The translations under genes and the position numbers were made by a program. Positions 1-10,868 of a DNA stretch of 64,000 nucleotides are shown one piece after another. The first letter of the stretch is position 1; every line of letters starts with the position of its first letter. The notes under the pieces were generated by a model that had not been told where the DNA came from, did no database searches, and saw only the letters and a list, made by a program, of their open reading frames with translations. This stretch comes from Bactrocera neohumeralis (taxonomy: Eukaryota > Arthropoda > Insecta > Diptera > Tephritidae). The DNA lies in assembly GCF_024586455.1 (NCBI RefSeq), contig NC_065922.1, forward strand, positions 32,236,089 through 32,300,088. The letters run 5' to 3'.

Positions 1-57
1 TATCATATTTGCTTAAATAAGAAAAAGTTTATCATTTTTATTCCTAATTTTTTTCGA

Positions 58-226
58 GAAATGAGATAGGCAATTTCAACAACGTCCGCTTTCCTCCAAG
101 TCAACTTTTTTGCTGATTTCAAGTCTGGATACCGCAGAGGTTTTTCTTTGAGAAATAAGATAGGCAGGCAAATAAGACAAATTCCGCTTTCCCCTCAAGT
201 CAAATTTTTTTTTTGATTTTAGGTCT
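58..226. repeat. Two-copy direct repeat (~75 bp)
   Basis: A block starting GAGAAATGAGATAGGCA at 58 recurs diverged as GAGAAATAAGATAGGCA at 150. Both copies continue through CCGCTTTCC, CAAGTCAA, a T-run and GTCTG. The period is about 92 bp. I recognise no family. Confidence 0.6.
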
Positions 227-2869
227 GAGGCAGAGCTGATATTTGAATTTTTCGCTGGTTTGTAGAGAAACGCGTTCCATTCAGCAACTATTGTTATTAA
301 GCACATACATATGTGTATTCCTCCATATTAAAAAACTGCATCTGCATTATTACAACAACTTATAAAGGTCTCTCATATCCTTAGCAGACAGCAAAACTCA
401 AAAACAATTCGCCCAACAATATAATACGCACATGACATATTAAAGAAAAATACTTTTCAATTGTTTCATTTCTAAATTTGTAATTTCTGTTTATTTACTC
501 TTGATAATATTGATGCGTGTGTGTGTATGTTTGTGTGTATGTGAGACTTCCTTCAGGCTTTCTTCATGTAAACTACTTCAATTGCGAATTCACTGCTTTT
601 TGCATTTTAATTCATGATTTTTGTTTTCAACGCTTTACAGTTATTTTGTTGGAAAATCTTTCGTGTGGGTTCATTTTTATGTTTTTGTTTGTCGCTTTTA
701 TTATTTCATTTAATTGTATATGTATAAGTAATTACACAAAATAAATCCATACATTTATAGGTAAATAGGTAGGTAAATATATATATGGTATATATATATA
801 TATATATTTATATATGTATCTATATATATGTACATACTTTTTATAAAATACATATATAATTTCTGTGTATGTGTGTGTGTGTTTTTGTATATATTATAGG
901 TATATCGAGCTACATACAATTTCTACTGTGTCACTTGCAGCGCTTGTAACGCCATTTCGATACAAACTTTCCAAAAATGGGGGCACAAAATGTTCGCAAA
1001 TAAATTCTCTTCAATTACATTTCAATTCACATTTCAAATACTAACACTAACGCGCACAACTGCCGTTTATCGCTTACCGCTTGCTAACCTACCATAGCTA
1101 ACCTCAAAAATCAGCAAATATAATAATTTAAACAACAAATATTTCAATATATATATGTATATATATAGATGTATATTTTTTTTGTTTTGACCAAACATAA
1201 TTTTGGCTTGTAAATATATAACTTAAGTAATTATTTATAAGCAAATAACAGAAATTAAAATTAATCGCATTTTAATCAAATCAATCATCATCAAAATAAT
1301 CATTTATGTATAATTACAATACAATGCAAATAGTTTAATACAAACATAATTATTATCGAATAAATATTAATTATGTTACATGCATATACACATACATACA
1401 TACGTACAGGGGAGCGTGGGTTCGTAAATAATAATAATTATTAATTAAATAATAATAATAATAATATATAAAAACAATTAAATAGTTGGTTTTTTTGTTT
1501 TATTCTAAATGTATGTATAATTTAAATTAATTCATTTCAATATTTTTAGCCGCATACAAACAAACAAGTATGTATGCCTTACTTTTCTCTTTTGAAATCA
1601 TAATAACTTTTATCCTAGCAAATACCAACAAATTTTTTACTTAAAAAAATCATTTCCACCATGCCGTGCGCTGTACATTTACAAATTATTAAAAAATCTC
1701 GATATAAAAATAAGCGTTTAACGTCGAGCATAACCTACAAATTTACAAATTGCGCAAGTTTTGCTTTTTACTCTCCGTACTTAATGTGTGTGTGTGTGTG
1801 TGCGAAAGCTAATTTTACTTTTTTAAATTTTATTATCATGTACAAAATGCTATTTAATCAATTTAGTTAAAAACAATGTTTTTTAATTGAAAACTTATTA
1901 AACAATACAACAACACAAGTCAAATGAAATGCGCAAAAATCATAAAACTTAATTCAATAACACCGGAAATTAGCAAAACAATATATTTAACAATAAATCG
2001 CGGCGTTTCGATCGTTTTTTGCTACGTTTTCAACTTTATCACCCGCTAGCCAGTCAGACGAACTTTGTTGTTTTTTTTTTTTTGTTTTGGGTTGCAAGAA
2101 AATACATCAGAAAATATATATATGTATGTATGTATATTTGTTGGGTTTTGCATAGCTGTTGTCTACATACTTTTGTCTCTTATGGAATTTAACTGTAATG
2201 TGACAAAAACGGAAAACGGATGGAGAAAAAATAGGTCAAAGGGCACTTGCTTTTAATTTTAAATACATATATTTTTTTAGATTTTAAAAAACGAAAATTA
2301 ATATATTCAAATCAAAAACTAAAAAATTCAAGTCGAAAATGAGCTTAAAACAAATCGTTTTTATCTTTAGATAGTAGGTGGGAGCATATAATGGGAAAAT
2401 TAAGTAACCTACAATGATAATATTATGATTGCTGTTGTTGTTGGGATTGCTATTGTTGTTGCTTATGATTGTATAACCTCATTTAAGTGGCAAGCTTCAA
2501 GTTGGTTATCATAGTAGCCATCTGACGGCTTGCTCAGTATTGTTATTGTTGTTGTTGTTCTTAGATTTCCAAGATTCCTTAAACGTTCGCGTATTTTTGA
2601 AGATCACTTGAAAGAAATGTGCCCAGATTTATTCTTGGTAAAGCAATAAAACCTCAACCGCATCACTCAATTGTATCTAAAATTATTCGCAAAATGTTTT
2701 ATGTCGCTTTAACAACAACAACGCTTGGATTCTTATGAGATTTCTTAGAGCACCATGACTTCGGAGAAAGTAAAAAATCAAATAGTGAGTCAAAATTCTG
2801 CTAGAAATATAAAAAAAAACGACGAGAGACCTAGCAGAAAAGAGCACAAGTTGAGAGTGTAAGAAGCAG

Positions 2870-2995
2870 AGATAGTTACTAGTTCCGTTCCCACGGCAGT
2901 CGGATCTGTGTAACTGGAACGAACCCGGATTTTTTATCCGGTCAAGGATTGTCAACTCGGCAGAATTCTGCCGCTACAACAACAACAACCTGGTA
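2870..2995 (-). repeat. SINE-like repeat unit (minus orientation)
   Basis: Reads on the minus strand as GTTGTTGTTGTAGCGGCAGA, then a cell with CCTTGACCGGATAAAAAATC, CGGGTTCGTTCC, and GATCCGACTGCCGTGGGAAC. The same word order occurs at 15.37-15.7 kb and in fragments at 12.24 and 28.1 kb. The GGGTTCGTTCC element resembles a Pol III B box, which suggests a tRNA-derived SINE (inference). The unit boundary at 2995 is an AAC/GTT microsatellite. Confidence 0.55.
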
Positions 2996-3284
2996 CAAAT
3001 TTTGCTTGCAGAAATCAGCTGCTGCCATATGAAGAAACAGTTGTCAAATACATGTGCAACGCTTTTGCTTTGATTTTATGCATTTTAATAGTTTCGAATT
3101 GTGAAAAGATTATTAGAACAACATTTGTATATTTTCTTGCCAATTTCTGTTAGCTTTCCGTTTCTTTACTTTGTCGTTATTTCGCTCTTTGAGAGAGCAG
3201 GTTGTTAATTTTTGCATTTTTCTTCTTCCTGATAGCTACTAGAACTGTAGAATCTAAGCTAGATCACTTAACTATTTAGCATTG

Positions 3285-3672
3285 TTTTTCAAAATTAAAA
3301 TTTTCAGAAACAAAATATTTTAAAAACTAAATTCTTCAAAAACTAAATTTTTTAAAAACTAAATTTTCGAAAAACTAAAATTTTTCAAAAAATACAATTT
3401 TCAAAAACTAAATTTTTTCAAAAATTAAAATTTTCAAAAACCATATTTTTTCAAAAATCAAAATTTTCAAAATCTATATTTTTCAAAAATTAAAATTTTC
3501 AAACACTAAATTTTCAAAAAATTAAATTTTTAAAAACTAAACTTTTCAAAAACAAATTTATTCAAAAACTAAAATTTCAAAAACAAAATTTTTTAAAACT
3601 TAAAATTTTCAAAAACTAAATTTTTCGAAAACAAAATTTCCAAAAAATAAATTTTTTAAAAACTAGATTTTC
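3285..3672. repeat. Degenerate minisatellite, ~16-bp unit
   Basis: About two dozen imperfect copies of a unit close to TTTTCAAAAACTAAAT run head to tail, with A/T and indel drift. No coding potential. It sits downstream of the gene. Confidence 0.8.
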
Positions 3673-3989
3673 TATAAAACAAAACAAATTGATTTGTCAC
3701 ATTACAACTTCGTTCCAAAAAAAAAAGTTTCCATTTTCAACCTTCCATGCAATTTAAATATCTTATTTATATTGCTATAAATAAATATTTTTTGTATTAA
3801 TTTTTTGGTTTTTTAATTTATAATTTTACCACTAAAGTTGCTTGGCTTGTGTGTAGGCGTTGGGAGGTGTTGTATCTTTTTAAGTGCGTTTACATTTAAT
3901 ATATCGTATATTTATATGTATTTGTTTAATAAATTTTAATTTTTTTGCATTAAGGATATTTATGCTATGGTTGCGAGAAGGGTGTATAT

Positions 3990-4290
3990 AGGGAACATTT
4001 CTAGCTTTATAGTTTAATTTTAGCTCAAAATTGGATTTTTCGAAAATAATTGGGGATAATTTTTAGACAACATGTTAAATTTCAATTAAAATTTTGGCTT
4101 TTCCGAAAAATTTTTAGTTAGATTTTTGCGAATTTTTTTAAAAGAAAAAAGGTTATATATCGGGATCATTTCTAGCTTTTTGGTTTAACGTTTGCTCAAA
4201 ATTGGATTTTTCGAAAATAAATGTGGATAACTTTTAGCTATATTGTTAAATTTAAATTAAAATTTTGATTTTTCGAAAATAATTTTAATT
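3990..4290. repeat. Two-copy direct repeat (~165-bp period)
   Basis: ATTTCTAGCTTTATAGTTTAA with GCTCAAAATTGGATTTTTCG near 4000-4045 recurs near 4167-4215 (ATTTCTAGCTTTTTGGTTTA, then GCTCAAAATTGGATTTTTCG), followed in both by a TTAAATT...AATTAAAATTTTG stretch. It is a tandem duplication of one unit. Confidence 0.7.
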
Positions 4291-5104
4291 TAATATTTCA
4301 AAATTTTTAAAAACATTTGGTTTTTCAAAAATTATTATAAAACATAAGTATTAATTTTTCTCAAGGCAAAAATCTGCAACAATGCACTTTCAGTTAACAG
4401 TTTTACTTCAACTATGTATTTTCATCACTCTAAACTATCGCAGTGAGGTTTCGAATAAAAAACTAAATAAATTTTAAATAATACAAAAATCATGCGTTTG
4501 GTATAGAATTTGTATAAACTACGCTTCACTAATAATCTCAAATGTTTTACCAAAAATTTCAAATGCTACACTAGACTACTTAAATTCAGTAATAAAAATC
4601 GTGCTAAAAAGTATCTAATTTACATAAATTTACTAATTTTCAACAGACTACTCTACAAAAGTAAAAAAATAGCCAAAAATACAAAATTAAAATTTTACAA
4701 AATTTACCTTTTTACTCTTCAAACTCTCTGCTTTCGAATATGTAGTGGTTCTAAATCCTATCTTTAATATACTGGATGCATGCAGGAATTTCTTAAGCAA
4801 TACTCTTTACTCGCGACACACAGCATAAATATCCTCAGCACTTTGTTCATTGTTGTTTTGCGCTTTTTCTTTTTTGCTTTTTTTAATAATAACTGTTTTC
4901 TTGCTAATACTAGAATGCTTATTTTTTACACACACATTTAAATGAACGCTGCTGACTTTTTATATTTGTGAACTTAACAACTAATTGGTGTTTTTTCTTG
5001 TTTTTTGCAGCAACTGCTTTTGCAATTGCGCTGCGCTGCTAACAGCACTGTTCGACTTTACGACTTCACGTTACAGTTTACTTTTTACTCGCATTTACAC
5101 GAGT

Positions 5105-6378
5105 CTAATACCGACTTCTGTTGATATTCTTTATGCGGATGCCCACTTCCAGCACGTGCTCGCCGCCCGCGCCGCTTGCCATGGCCACTGTTGCGCTACC
5201 GGCATTGTCGCCGCCCACGCCATTGCCACCGTTACCGCCACCGCCACCGTTGCCGCTGCCGCTGCCGCCGCCACCATTGCCATTGTTGCCGTCTTGTGTT
5301 AGATTTGCATTGATATTGTTGTTGTTGTTACTAATGTTGCCATTAGCGCTTGGTATAGGAATGCGTCGCAACACAGTTGTAGTGGTGGTAGTAGTGCCAC
5401 CCGCTCCCGCAGTGACCTTACAGGTGTGATGATGATTGCAATTGTTGGTATTCGCTGGCGGACAGCCATTGGGTCCGACATAGTCGTGCGGTCCGCCGAC
5501 GGTGTGTCGTCGCTTTATGGAACGATTCTGTTTGTTTTGTATCTGTCGCTTCTTCGTTAGGTTCATATCAGTCTTTTCATCCTTAGTCAATGCTGATGCC
5601 GAGCCGCCGGTGTTGTGATGGCCACCGCTGCTGCTGTGTCGGCCCGACGATGATGAATAGTTGCGGCAATTGAACGAAGCGGAGCGAAAGAGTCGATGAT
5701 CGCGTCGCTTTTTATTGTAACGATCTAGAAAAAATGGCGGCGATGCTATGATGAGCGAATCTTTCGGATCGCTCGTCGTCGAACCCTCTGAGTCATCGTC
5801 CGAGCAACATTGTTGCTCGTATACTTGTTTGTTAAAGCGTGTGCCACGCCCTAAATAGGAATTACGCGCCAAATTGCCACCGCTACCGGTACCGCCCACA
5901 TTAGGGCCGATACCGCCTTGTAAATTTGTTGTTTTTACCGTTAAAATAGCAGTTGGCGTTGATGCCGCCGTCGATGTTGTACTGCCGCTGCCCACAATCG
6001 TTGTTGTCGAACCGGGATTAATGGGCACTGTAGCCGAATGTTGTAGTTTGTTGTTTTTGTACGCGGATAGAACCGCTGCCACACGCTGCTCTTTGCTCTC
6101 ATTCGCTTTGGCCGAGGCGATGGTGTTGGTGGCGGTGCAGGATCGACTAAGCATCAGCACATTCGGCGCATCCAAGGGGCAGGAATGAAAATGACGCTCA
6201 GGCGATTCATCGGCATAGGGAATGTTTTCAGAATGCAAATGCAGTGGCTGTCCAAGCGTGTGCCGTCGATTTTTACGGAATTCGGGCGAGCCATTTTCAT
6301 CATTCGATTCGGAACCGCTACGCAAGTTGCGCAATTTCGAGTCTAGCGTGTCGGTGATGGTGGTCAGTGACATGGAAC
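5105..6378 (-). CDS. RhoGAP19D: RhoGAP19D-like, last coding exon (disordered C-terminal tail)
   Basis: Last of eleven joined exons. It opens after a CACATAG acceptor, completes a Gly codon split with the preceding exon (phase 1), and runs 423 codons to TAG. The tail is predicted disordered: Ser/Thr/Gly/Asn-rich, with a poly-Thr run, a poly-Asn run and a long Gly/Ser run near the end. Two basic motifs stand out: RRHTLG (codon at 6268) and RRHTVGG (codon at 5512). From family knowledge, ARHGAP21 carries a similar RRHTLGG motif in its C-terminal tail, which supports orthology. The motifs resemble basophilic-kinase/14-3-3 sites; that function is inference. The protein ends NRSRY. The opposite strand shows open frames rich in Val/Pro/Leu, which are shadows of the GC-rich codons. 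Confidence 0.9.
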
Positions 6379-6473
6379 CTATGTGGAGGCACACAAATTT
6401 TTCAATTATTAAAGAAACCGGGTTTTCTCGCAATTAAATTATAAAAATTTAAGACATCCTTGATCGTACTTAC

Positions 6474-7515
6474 CCGTATCGCTGCGACTATTGCTCGACT
6501 CATCATCGGTGAGCAGCACCGATATATCGACACTGCTGCGTTGCTGCTCTTTGCTCATGCTGCCGCCGCTGCCACTGCCCGATCCGCTACAGCTGCCCGA
6601 GTCTTTCTCATCCAGACTGGCTTTTCGGTGGTGCAGACGCACAAAGCCGCCACCGCTATGATTGATCAGGAAGCTACGCTCCTTTTTCGTCTTTTGCGTT
6701 GTGGATGTAACGCTGCTGCTGCCGCCACTACCGCTACTCGACGACGCCGTGGTGGCATTGGTGGAGCTGCTGCTTGTGGTCATCGCTGTGGTAGCGGATT
6801 TGGTGGAATCCAATGACTGAAATTGTACACGCAATGTTAGCCCAATATCATAAATTGTGGGCACGGCTTTGCGGCGCCGTTGCTGCTGCAGCTGCTGCTT
6901 TTGCATTTGCTGCAGTGGCGGCTGCTGCAGCTGCTGTTGGCGACTGGCCGTTGCGCATTGCTTTAAAGGCTTAGTGGACGCTGTGGCTGCTGCCACGCAT
7001 ATATTGGGTGTGGATTGTGTAGTAGTGTTGTTGTTGGTGGTGTTGGAATTGGTGCTGGTTATGTTGTACTTGAGTAGGGCGTTGTGCATGTTGTGTGGTG
7101 CGGAAATGAGTTTTGTAATGGTTTGATTGAGGTTGATGGATGATTGCAATGATTTGCGTTTATGTTTGTTTTTGTTTTTGTTATTCGAACTCATATATGC
7201 ATTGTGACTCTGATTTAGATTTTGTATTTCGCTTACCAACACACTTTCGCCCGAGTAGGTATCCGAGCTGGCAGCGCCACGCTTACTATGTGTACGCCGT
7301 CGCAGTTGTGGAATGAAACGGGATGTGCGTGTTGTGGATGACGACTCACGCTCGGTTAGTCGTTCGATTTTCGATACATTGTGCAGCAACATATTTGTCT
7401 GATCCTCTTGGGTGTGAAGTGCACCGGAAGCGCAGCTGGAGGTGGAGGCAATGGGCGTGTTGCCTGTAATGTCAGCCAGATCGGGCAAGGGACCATTCTC
7501 GAAAAAGTAGTCATA
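6474..7515 (-). CDS. RhoGAP19D: RhoGAP19D-like, exon after the GAP domain
   Basis: Begins YDYFFENGPLPDLAD directly after a CGAAG acceptor (phase 0). The YDYFFE segment continues the last helix of the GAP domain, like the HHDWFF segment of ARHGAP21. The remaining ~330 residues are a polar linker: SR/RRRTHSKR basic patch, poly-Asn/Thr, a Gln-rich run encoded by CAG/CAA, and Ser/Gly-rich stretches, ending SNSRSDTG. The donor is GG/GTAAGT and leaves one base of a Gly codon. It is antisense to several spurious open frames rich in Cys/Ala that come from the CTG/GCT repeats. No enzymatic motif is seen. By homology it is a regulatory, probably unstructured, region between the GAP domain and the tail. 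Confidence 0.92.
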
Positions 7516-7643
7516 CTTCGAAAGTAAATTAAAATTATTACGTATTCAAATAGTTTTTAAAATTTCTATTGAAATGAAATCGTAGTTCTGAGTGCTGAAC
7601 TTTGCCTAGGATCAAACTAGGATTAATTTTATATTTAACTCAC

Positions 7644-8186
7644 CTGCGTCACGAGCAACTCAACTATGCGACACTGATGTTTCATATCCTTCACAGCGAT
7701 CTCCAACGTATCGTTTGGTGTGCGTATAATCGACGGACCGAAAATGATCGCCAAGTTTTTCGGTTCCATCAAATTCACTTCACAATTTTTGCTCACACGA
7801 CTCAGATGTCGTATTAAATGTTTCAACGTCTCATAGGAGTAGCGCGGTAGCGTGTTAAGCAACTCTTTAAGCTCCTTTATACGTTCCAAGCCCGTCTTCT
7901 TATCAGCTTCAATGAAATTTATATAGAAGGAACATGGTAGCAAAGCATCGGGCAGATTGCGTATGTATTGCTTTAGCAGACTCGAAACCACATTCACGTC
8001 CTCCCACCTGACGTCTGTGCTGCAGCGATCCCATGAAAAGTCCGATTTATTCACCTGTTCCGATAGCTCTGATATGGCAGCCTTATTGCCGGGTATACGG
8101 TAAATGCCAACGATACCGAGACCCTTCGTTTCAACAATATTTGTACAAACATCCACTAACAGCGGCACATATTCGTTGTTCTTAGA
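7644..8186 (-). CDS. RhoGAP19D: RhoGAP19D-like, RhoGAP catalytic-domain exon
   Basis: 181 codons, phase 0 at both ends (acceptor TTTGTAG, donor CAG/GTGAGT). This exon holds essentially the whole RhoGAP domain, which speeds GTP hydrolysis by Rho-family GTPases. Visible landmarks: VPLLVDVCTNIVE, the arginine-finger loop GIYRIPGN (Arg codon at 8097-8099), WEDVNVVSSLLKQYIRNLPD, the YETLKHLIRHL helix, and the MEPKNLAIIFGPSIIR block with the conserved Lys/Asn. The match is clearly closer to ARHGAP21/23 (GIYRVPGNNAAIS, MEPRNLAIVFGP) than to other fly RhoGAPs, so the fly counterpart is RhoGAP19D. In Drosophila RhoGAP19D restrains Cdc42 at the lateral cortex of epithelial cells (family knowledge). The catalytic Arg is present, so the protein should be active. 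Confidence 0.96.
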
Positions 8187-8253
8187 CTACAAATTGAAAG
8201 ACGTGGGTACTATTGAAATGTTTACTAGAAGCTAGGTTAAATTGAACACTTAC

Positions 8254-8646
8254 CATCGGACATGATTTTAAGGGCACACCAATGGAACCGGTCGTCTTGC
8301 CACCAGAAGCTAAGCTTGATGGCGAAATGTCCGCATTGTGGCTGCTACTACCACCGCCGCGTCTAAACAGTAAATCTTTCCAGTTTTTGGCTTTTGGTGA
8401 ACCTAAATCTTTATCGGGTATATTTTTGTGTGAAGATGATTTGCGCGTTTTCATCACCGGCGAAATAGAGTCGGATATGATCTCTGAATCGCCACCGCGT
8501 GATGTTGTGCTTAATGGTGAATATTCTGGTTGTAATTGTTGGTGTTGGTGTTGGTGTTGTACGTTATCATCACAGTATGTTGCTGTTGGCATGCTAGAGA
8601 TAGCCGCGGTTTTCTGCGGCTCAGCCAATTGCCTGCCTTGAAGATC
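8254..8646 (-). CDS. RhoGAP19D: RhoGAP19D-like, exon between PH and RhoGAP domains
   Basis: 131 codons, phase 0 at both ends (acceptor GCCATAG, donor GATG/GTAAGT). Starts DLQGRQLAEPQKTAA and ends GSIGVPLKSCPM. The last part, AKNWKDLLFRRGG then TTGSIGVPLKSCP, has the same arrangement as the ARHGAP21 segment leading into the GAP domain (basic stretch, then GVRL and a Cys-Pro pair), so this is the N-terminal strand/cap of the GAP domain. The middle is His/Gln-rich and Ser-rich with several SP and RKSS sites, probably a flexible, phosphorylatable linker (inference). Confidence 0.92.
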
Positions 8647-8770
8647 CTATGGCATTGAAGAAAGAATTTTAAATACAAGAATTGTTAAATTAAAAGAAAA
8701 TATATATATGTATATATGTTAATTAATAAAAAAGTTATTAATATATTAGTTCAAATATTATATTACTTAC

Positions 8771-9085
8771 ACTATCGTCATAAATTAAACTATTCTTCCA
8801 TTGCAATAAACCGAAAATGCGTTTCATTTCCGTCATGCTTTTCGTTTTGAATAATATTTCCGTTGGTTGTTGGTGGGGCTGGTGATGTGTTGGCTCCATA
8901 TGTGACGCTGTGGTCGAAGCACTACTGCCCGACGACGTCAACTTGTCGGGCACATCATCCAGATTCAGCTCATTGCCCAAAGTGGCGATTTGCGTTGGTT
9001 TCGATTGCATACGAAACATGTAGGATTTCTTTTTATCGACTGATTCATCGAAGATTTTAAAATTTCTAATATCGAGTTCTATCAT
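8771..9085 (-). CDS. RhoGAP19D: RhoGAP19D-like, second PH-domain exon
   Basis: 105 codons, phase 0 (acceptor TTCACATAG, donor AGT/GTAAGT). Encodes MIELDIRNFKIFDES, then KKKSYMFRM, and the closing helix EILFKTKSMTEMKRIFGLLQW with the Trp typical of PH-domain C-terminal helices. Between the SYMFRM strand and the final helix lies an extra Ser/Thr/His/Gln/Pro-rich loop of about 45 residues (QSKPTQIATL to HQQPT). The PH domain is therefore split by a low-complexity insert. PH domains in this family help membrane/Arf recruitment. The leading ATG at 9085 is internal, since the reading frame continues from the 32-codon exon upstream. Confidence 0.9.
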
Positions 9086-9153
9086 CTATGTGAATAGAAA
9101 TTGCATGCATTAGTCATTTGAACAATATTTTAAATATATTTGCTTTGACTTAC

Positions 9154-9249
9154 ATTGCTCTCCTTACAACTACGACCGGGATAGATGCGTAGAATATCGC
9201 CTTTGATTTCGATTTTCACTTGGCGCCAAGAACGATAATCCGAAAGACG
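9154..9249 (-). CDS. RhoGAP19D: RhoGAP19D-like, 32-codon PH-domain micro-exon
   Basis: Exactly 96 nt, phase 0 at both ends, between CCTTGCAG and AAT/GTAAGT. It has no start codon of its own, so it is easily missed. It encodes RLSDYRSWRQVKIEIKGD and then ILRIYPGRSCKESN. This is the first beta-hairpin of the PH domain: the RSWRQV...GDILRIY pattern corresponds to the RPWKQMYVVLRGHSLYLY type of sequence in ARHGAP21. It joins in frame to MIELDIRNFK in the next exon. Support comes from both splice sites, phase and homology. Confidence 0.88.
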
Positions 9250-9304
9250 CTGCAAGGAATATTGGTTAATGGTTTTCTTTACTTATTATATTAAAATATA
9301 TATA

Positions 9305-10215
9305 GTCGAAAAAGTCTCTTCGTATTTTGTCAATAGATGTGGTTGCAGTCGTATGTCGCCAATGCTACCAATCACATTGTGTCATAACATATAGTTTGGA
9401 GAGGTGGGATTCATTTAACCAAAAAAAAAATTAAATTCGGGGAAGTTGAAAAAAAGTAACACCTTGTTCAAAAATAAAGAAATTCGCTATATTTTGAAAT
9501 TTTCGTATAAAAAAGGGAAGAATGCCATGCAAACCAATGAAATTTGTGAAGTTTACGGAGACGATGCTATAACAGTTCGTGTAGCACAACCATGCTACCA
9601 TGAAAGATGCACCTGGCTCTGGTCGACCTATTGTTGAAAAAGTCGTTGAAATTATGGAAAAAACTGACCAGGACGGTCACATAAACAGCCATAACATCGC
9701 TAAGGAACTTAACATTCATCAGCAAACGGTTTTGAACCATTTAAAAAAGGCTGACTACAAAAAAAAAAAAAGCTCGATGTTTGGGTACCAAATGAATTGT
9801 CTGTGAAAAATTTAATGGACCGATTTAACATCTGCGGTTTTTTGTTGAAACGAAATGAAATCGAACCATTTCTGAAGCGAATGGTAACAGGACACAAAAA
9901 GTGGATCAAATACGACAATAATGTGCGAAAACGATCATGGTCCAAGCGTGGTGAAGCTCAACAAATGGTCACAAACCCAGAATTTAAGCATTGAAAGGTT
10001 ATGCTGAGCGTTTGGTGGGATTGGAAAGGAATCATCCACTATGAGCTACTCCAGCTTAGTCAAACGATTGATACTACATTTTACTGTCAACAACTGATGA
10101 GATTGAAGCAACCAATCCAAAAAAATACGGCCAGAAGTGATCAACAGAAAAAGCTTCGTCTTCCTTCAGGACAACGATAGACCACAGACATTTTTGATGA
10201 TTACTAAATGGTAAA
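9305..10215 (+). mobile_element. Mariner (mellifera-type) fragment, transposase broken
   Basis: The left end GTCGAAAAAGTCTCTTCG follows TA. Downstream frames give mariner transposase pieces: EIRYILKFSYKKGKNA, GSGRPIVEKVVEIM, NSHNIAKELNIHQQTVLNHL (helix-turn-helix), then VTGHKKWIKYDNNVRKRSWS with KRGEA, and WWDWKGIIHYELL. The order matches the mellifera subfamily. The frame is broken by stops and an A-run, homology ends near a HTFLMI segment, and the right terminal repeat is missing, so it is dead. In the usual D34D layout the first Asp site reads GHKKW instead of GDEKW, so the catalytic Asp is lost. It lies in an intron of the RhoGAP gene, antisense to it. Confidence 0.85.
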
Positions 10216-10519
10216 CAAAACAAGCGAAAGTCAATAAAAATAACTAAATTATTGAATAAACTTCATACACAGTACATGTGATCAAATTTGAACCGGACTG
10301 AAAAAAAAAAATGTTTCGTCAATTCGGTTTGCGCGATTTTCATACTTTCAACAATTTAATTTCGAATATAATTTGCAAAATAGAAAGATAGAGAAATAAA
10401 TTATAAATATTATACATTATTTATAAATATTATTATATATAATGATTTTATATAATAAACGATACGGTTTTTATATTGCCAATAAAAGAAAGTATTTCGT
10501 ATTAAAATTCCATACACAC

Positions 10520-10640
10520 CTTTCCATTGATGCACGACGACTTAATCTCCATTTCAGTTTCGAACACTTCCATTTCGGTAGCCACATCCTTTGTCTCCAA
10601 TTTGCCATTTATGTCTGCGATTACATCGTCAATGTGAACG
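10520..10640 (-). CDS. RhoGAP19D: RhoGAP19D-like, small exon before the PH domain
   Basis: 121 nt between a TTTGCAG acceptor and an AAG/GTGTGT donor. The first base C completes the codon begun by AG at the end of the preceding exon (AGC, Ser). Forty complete codons follow: VHIDDVIADINGKLETKD, an acidic Glu-rich stretch, then EIKSSCINGK, ending in phase 0. The CINGK end leads straight into RLSDYRSW, so the exon is the N-terminal edge of the PH domain plus an acidic linker. The intron separating it from the next exon (9250-10519) carries a mariner fragment in the opposite orientation. Confidence 0.85.
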
Positions 10641-10868
10641 CTGCAAATAAGTGATAAAATAAAACGTTAAATGGCATGCCTGTTTTGATTTATTAAATGT
10701 ACAGCTATGTACAAAGATATGCATACACACATACATATATGCCTATCACTATGTACGTGTACGTATTTTCACGCGTTAAGTAATTAGTAAATCAATCACA
10801 AAACACACGGCACAACACAGTGCACATCTACCAACACCAACACGAGTACACGCGGGGTTTATACACAC

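Larger units (their letters stand above)
1..5104. other. AT-rich downstream region / 3' UTR candidate of the RhoGAP19D-like gene
   Basis: No convincing gene. The minus-strand sequence just past the stop codon (about 4300-5104) has the A-rich character of a fly 3' UTR, but I could not fix a cleavage site. The rest is AT-rich with TATA/CATA microsatellites (about 765-870, 1140-1175, 2110-2135), CA/TG runs, poly-T, and the repeats listed separately. Short open frames here are repeat-driven and lack coding character. Confidence 0.6.

Noticed and set aside
4985..7126. Plus-strand frames rich in Val/Pro/Ala/Cys opposite the RhoGAP exons
   Set aside because: They are antisense shadows of GGC/GCA/CAG codon repeats, without starts, splice logic or homology.
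5105..8186. RhoGAP100F/syd-1 or another RhoGAP as the gene identity
   Set aside because: The PH-then-GAP order, GIYRIPGN and MEPKNLAIIFGP sequences, and the RRHTVGG tail fit ARHGAP21/23 and RhoGAP19D. I recall syd-1 as having a C2 domain and a different GAP signature.
9085..9085. ATG at 9085 as the start codon of the PH-domain exon
   Set aside because: A 32-codon in-frame exon upstream (9154-9249) with good splice sites continues the PH fold, so this Met is internal.
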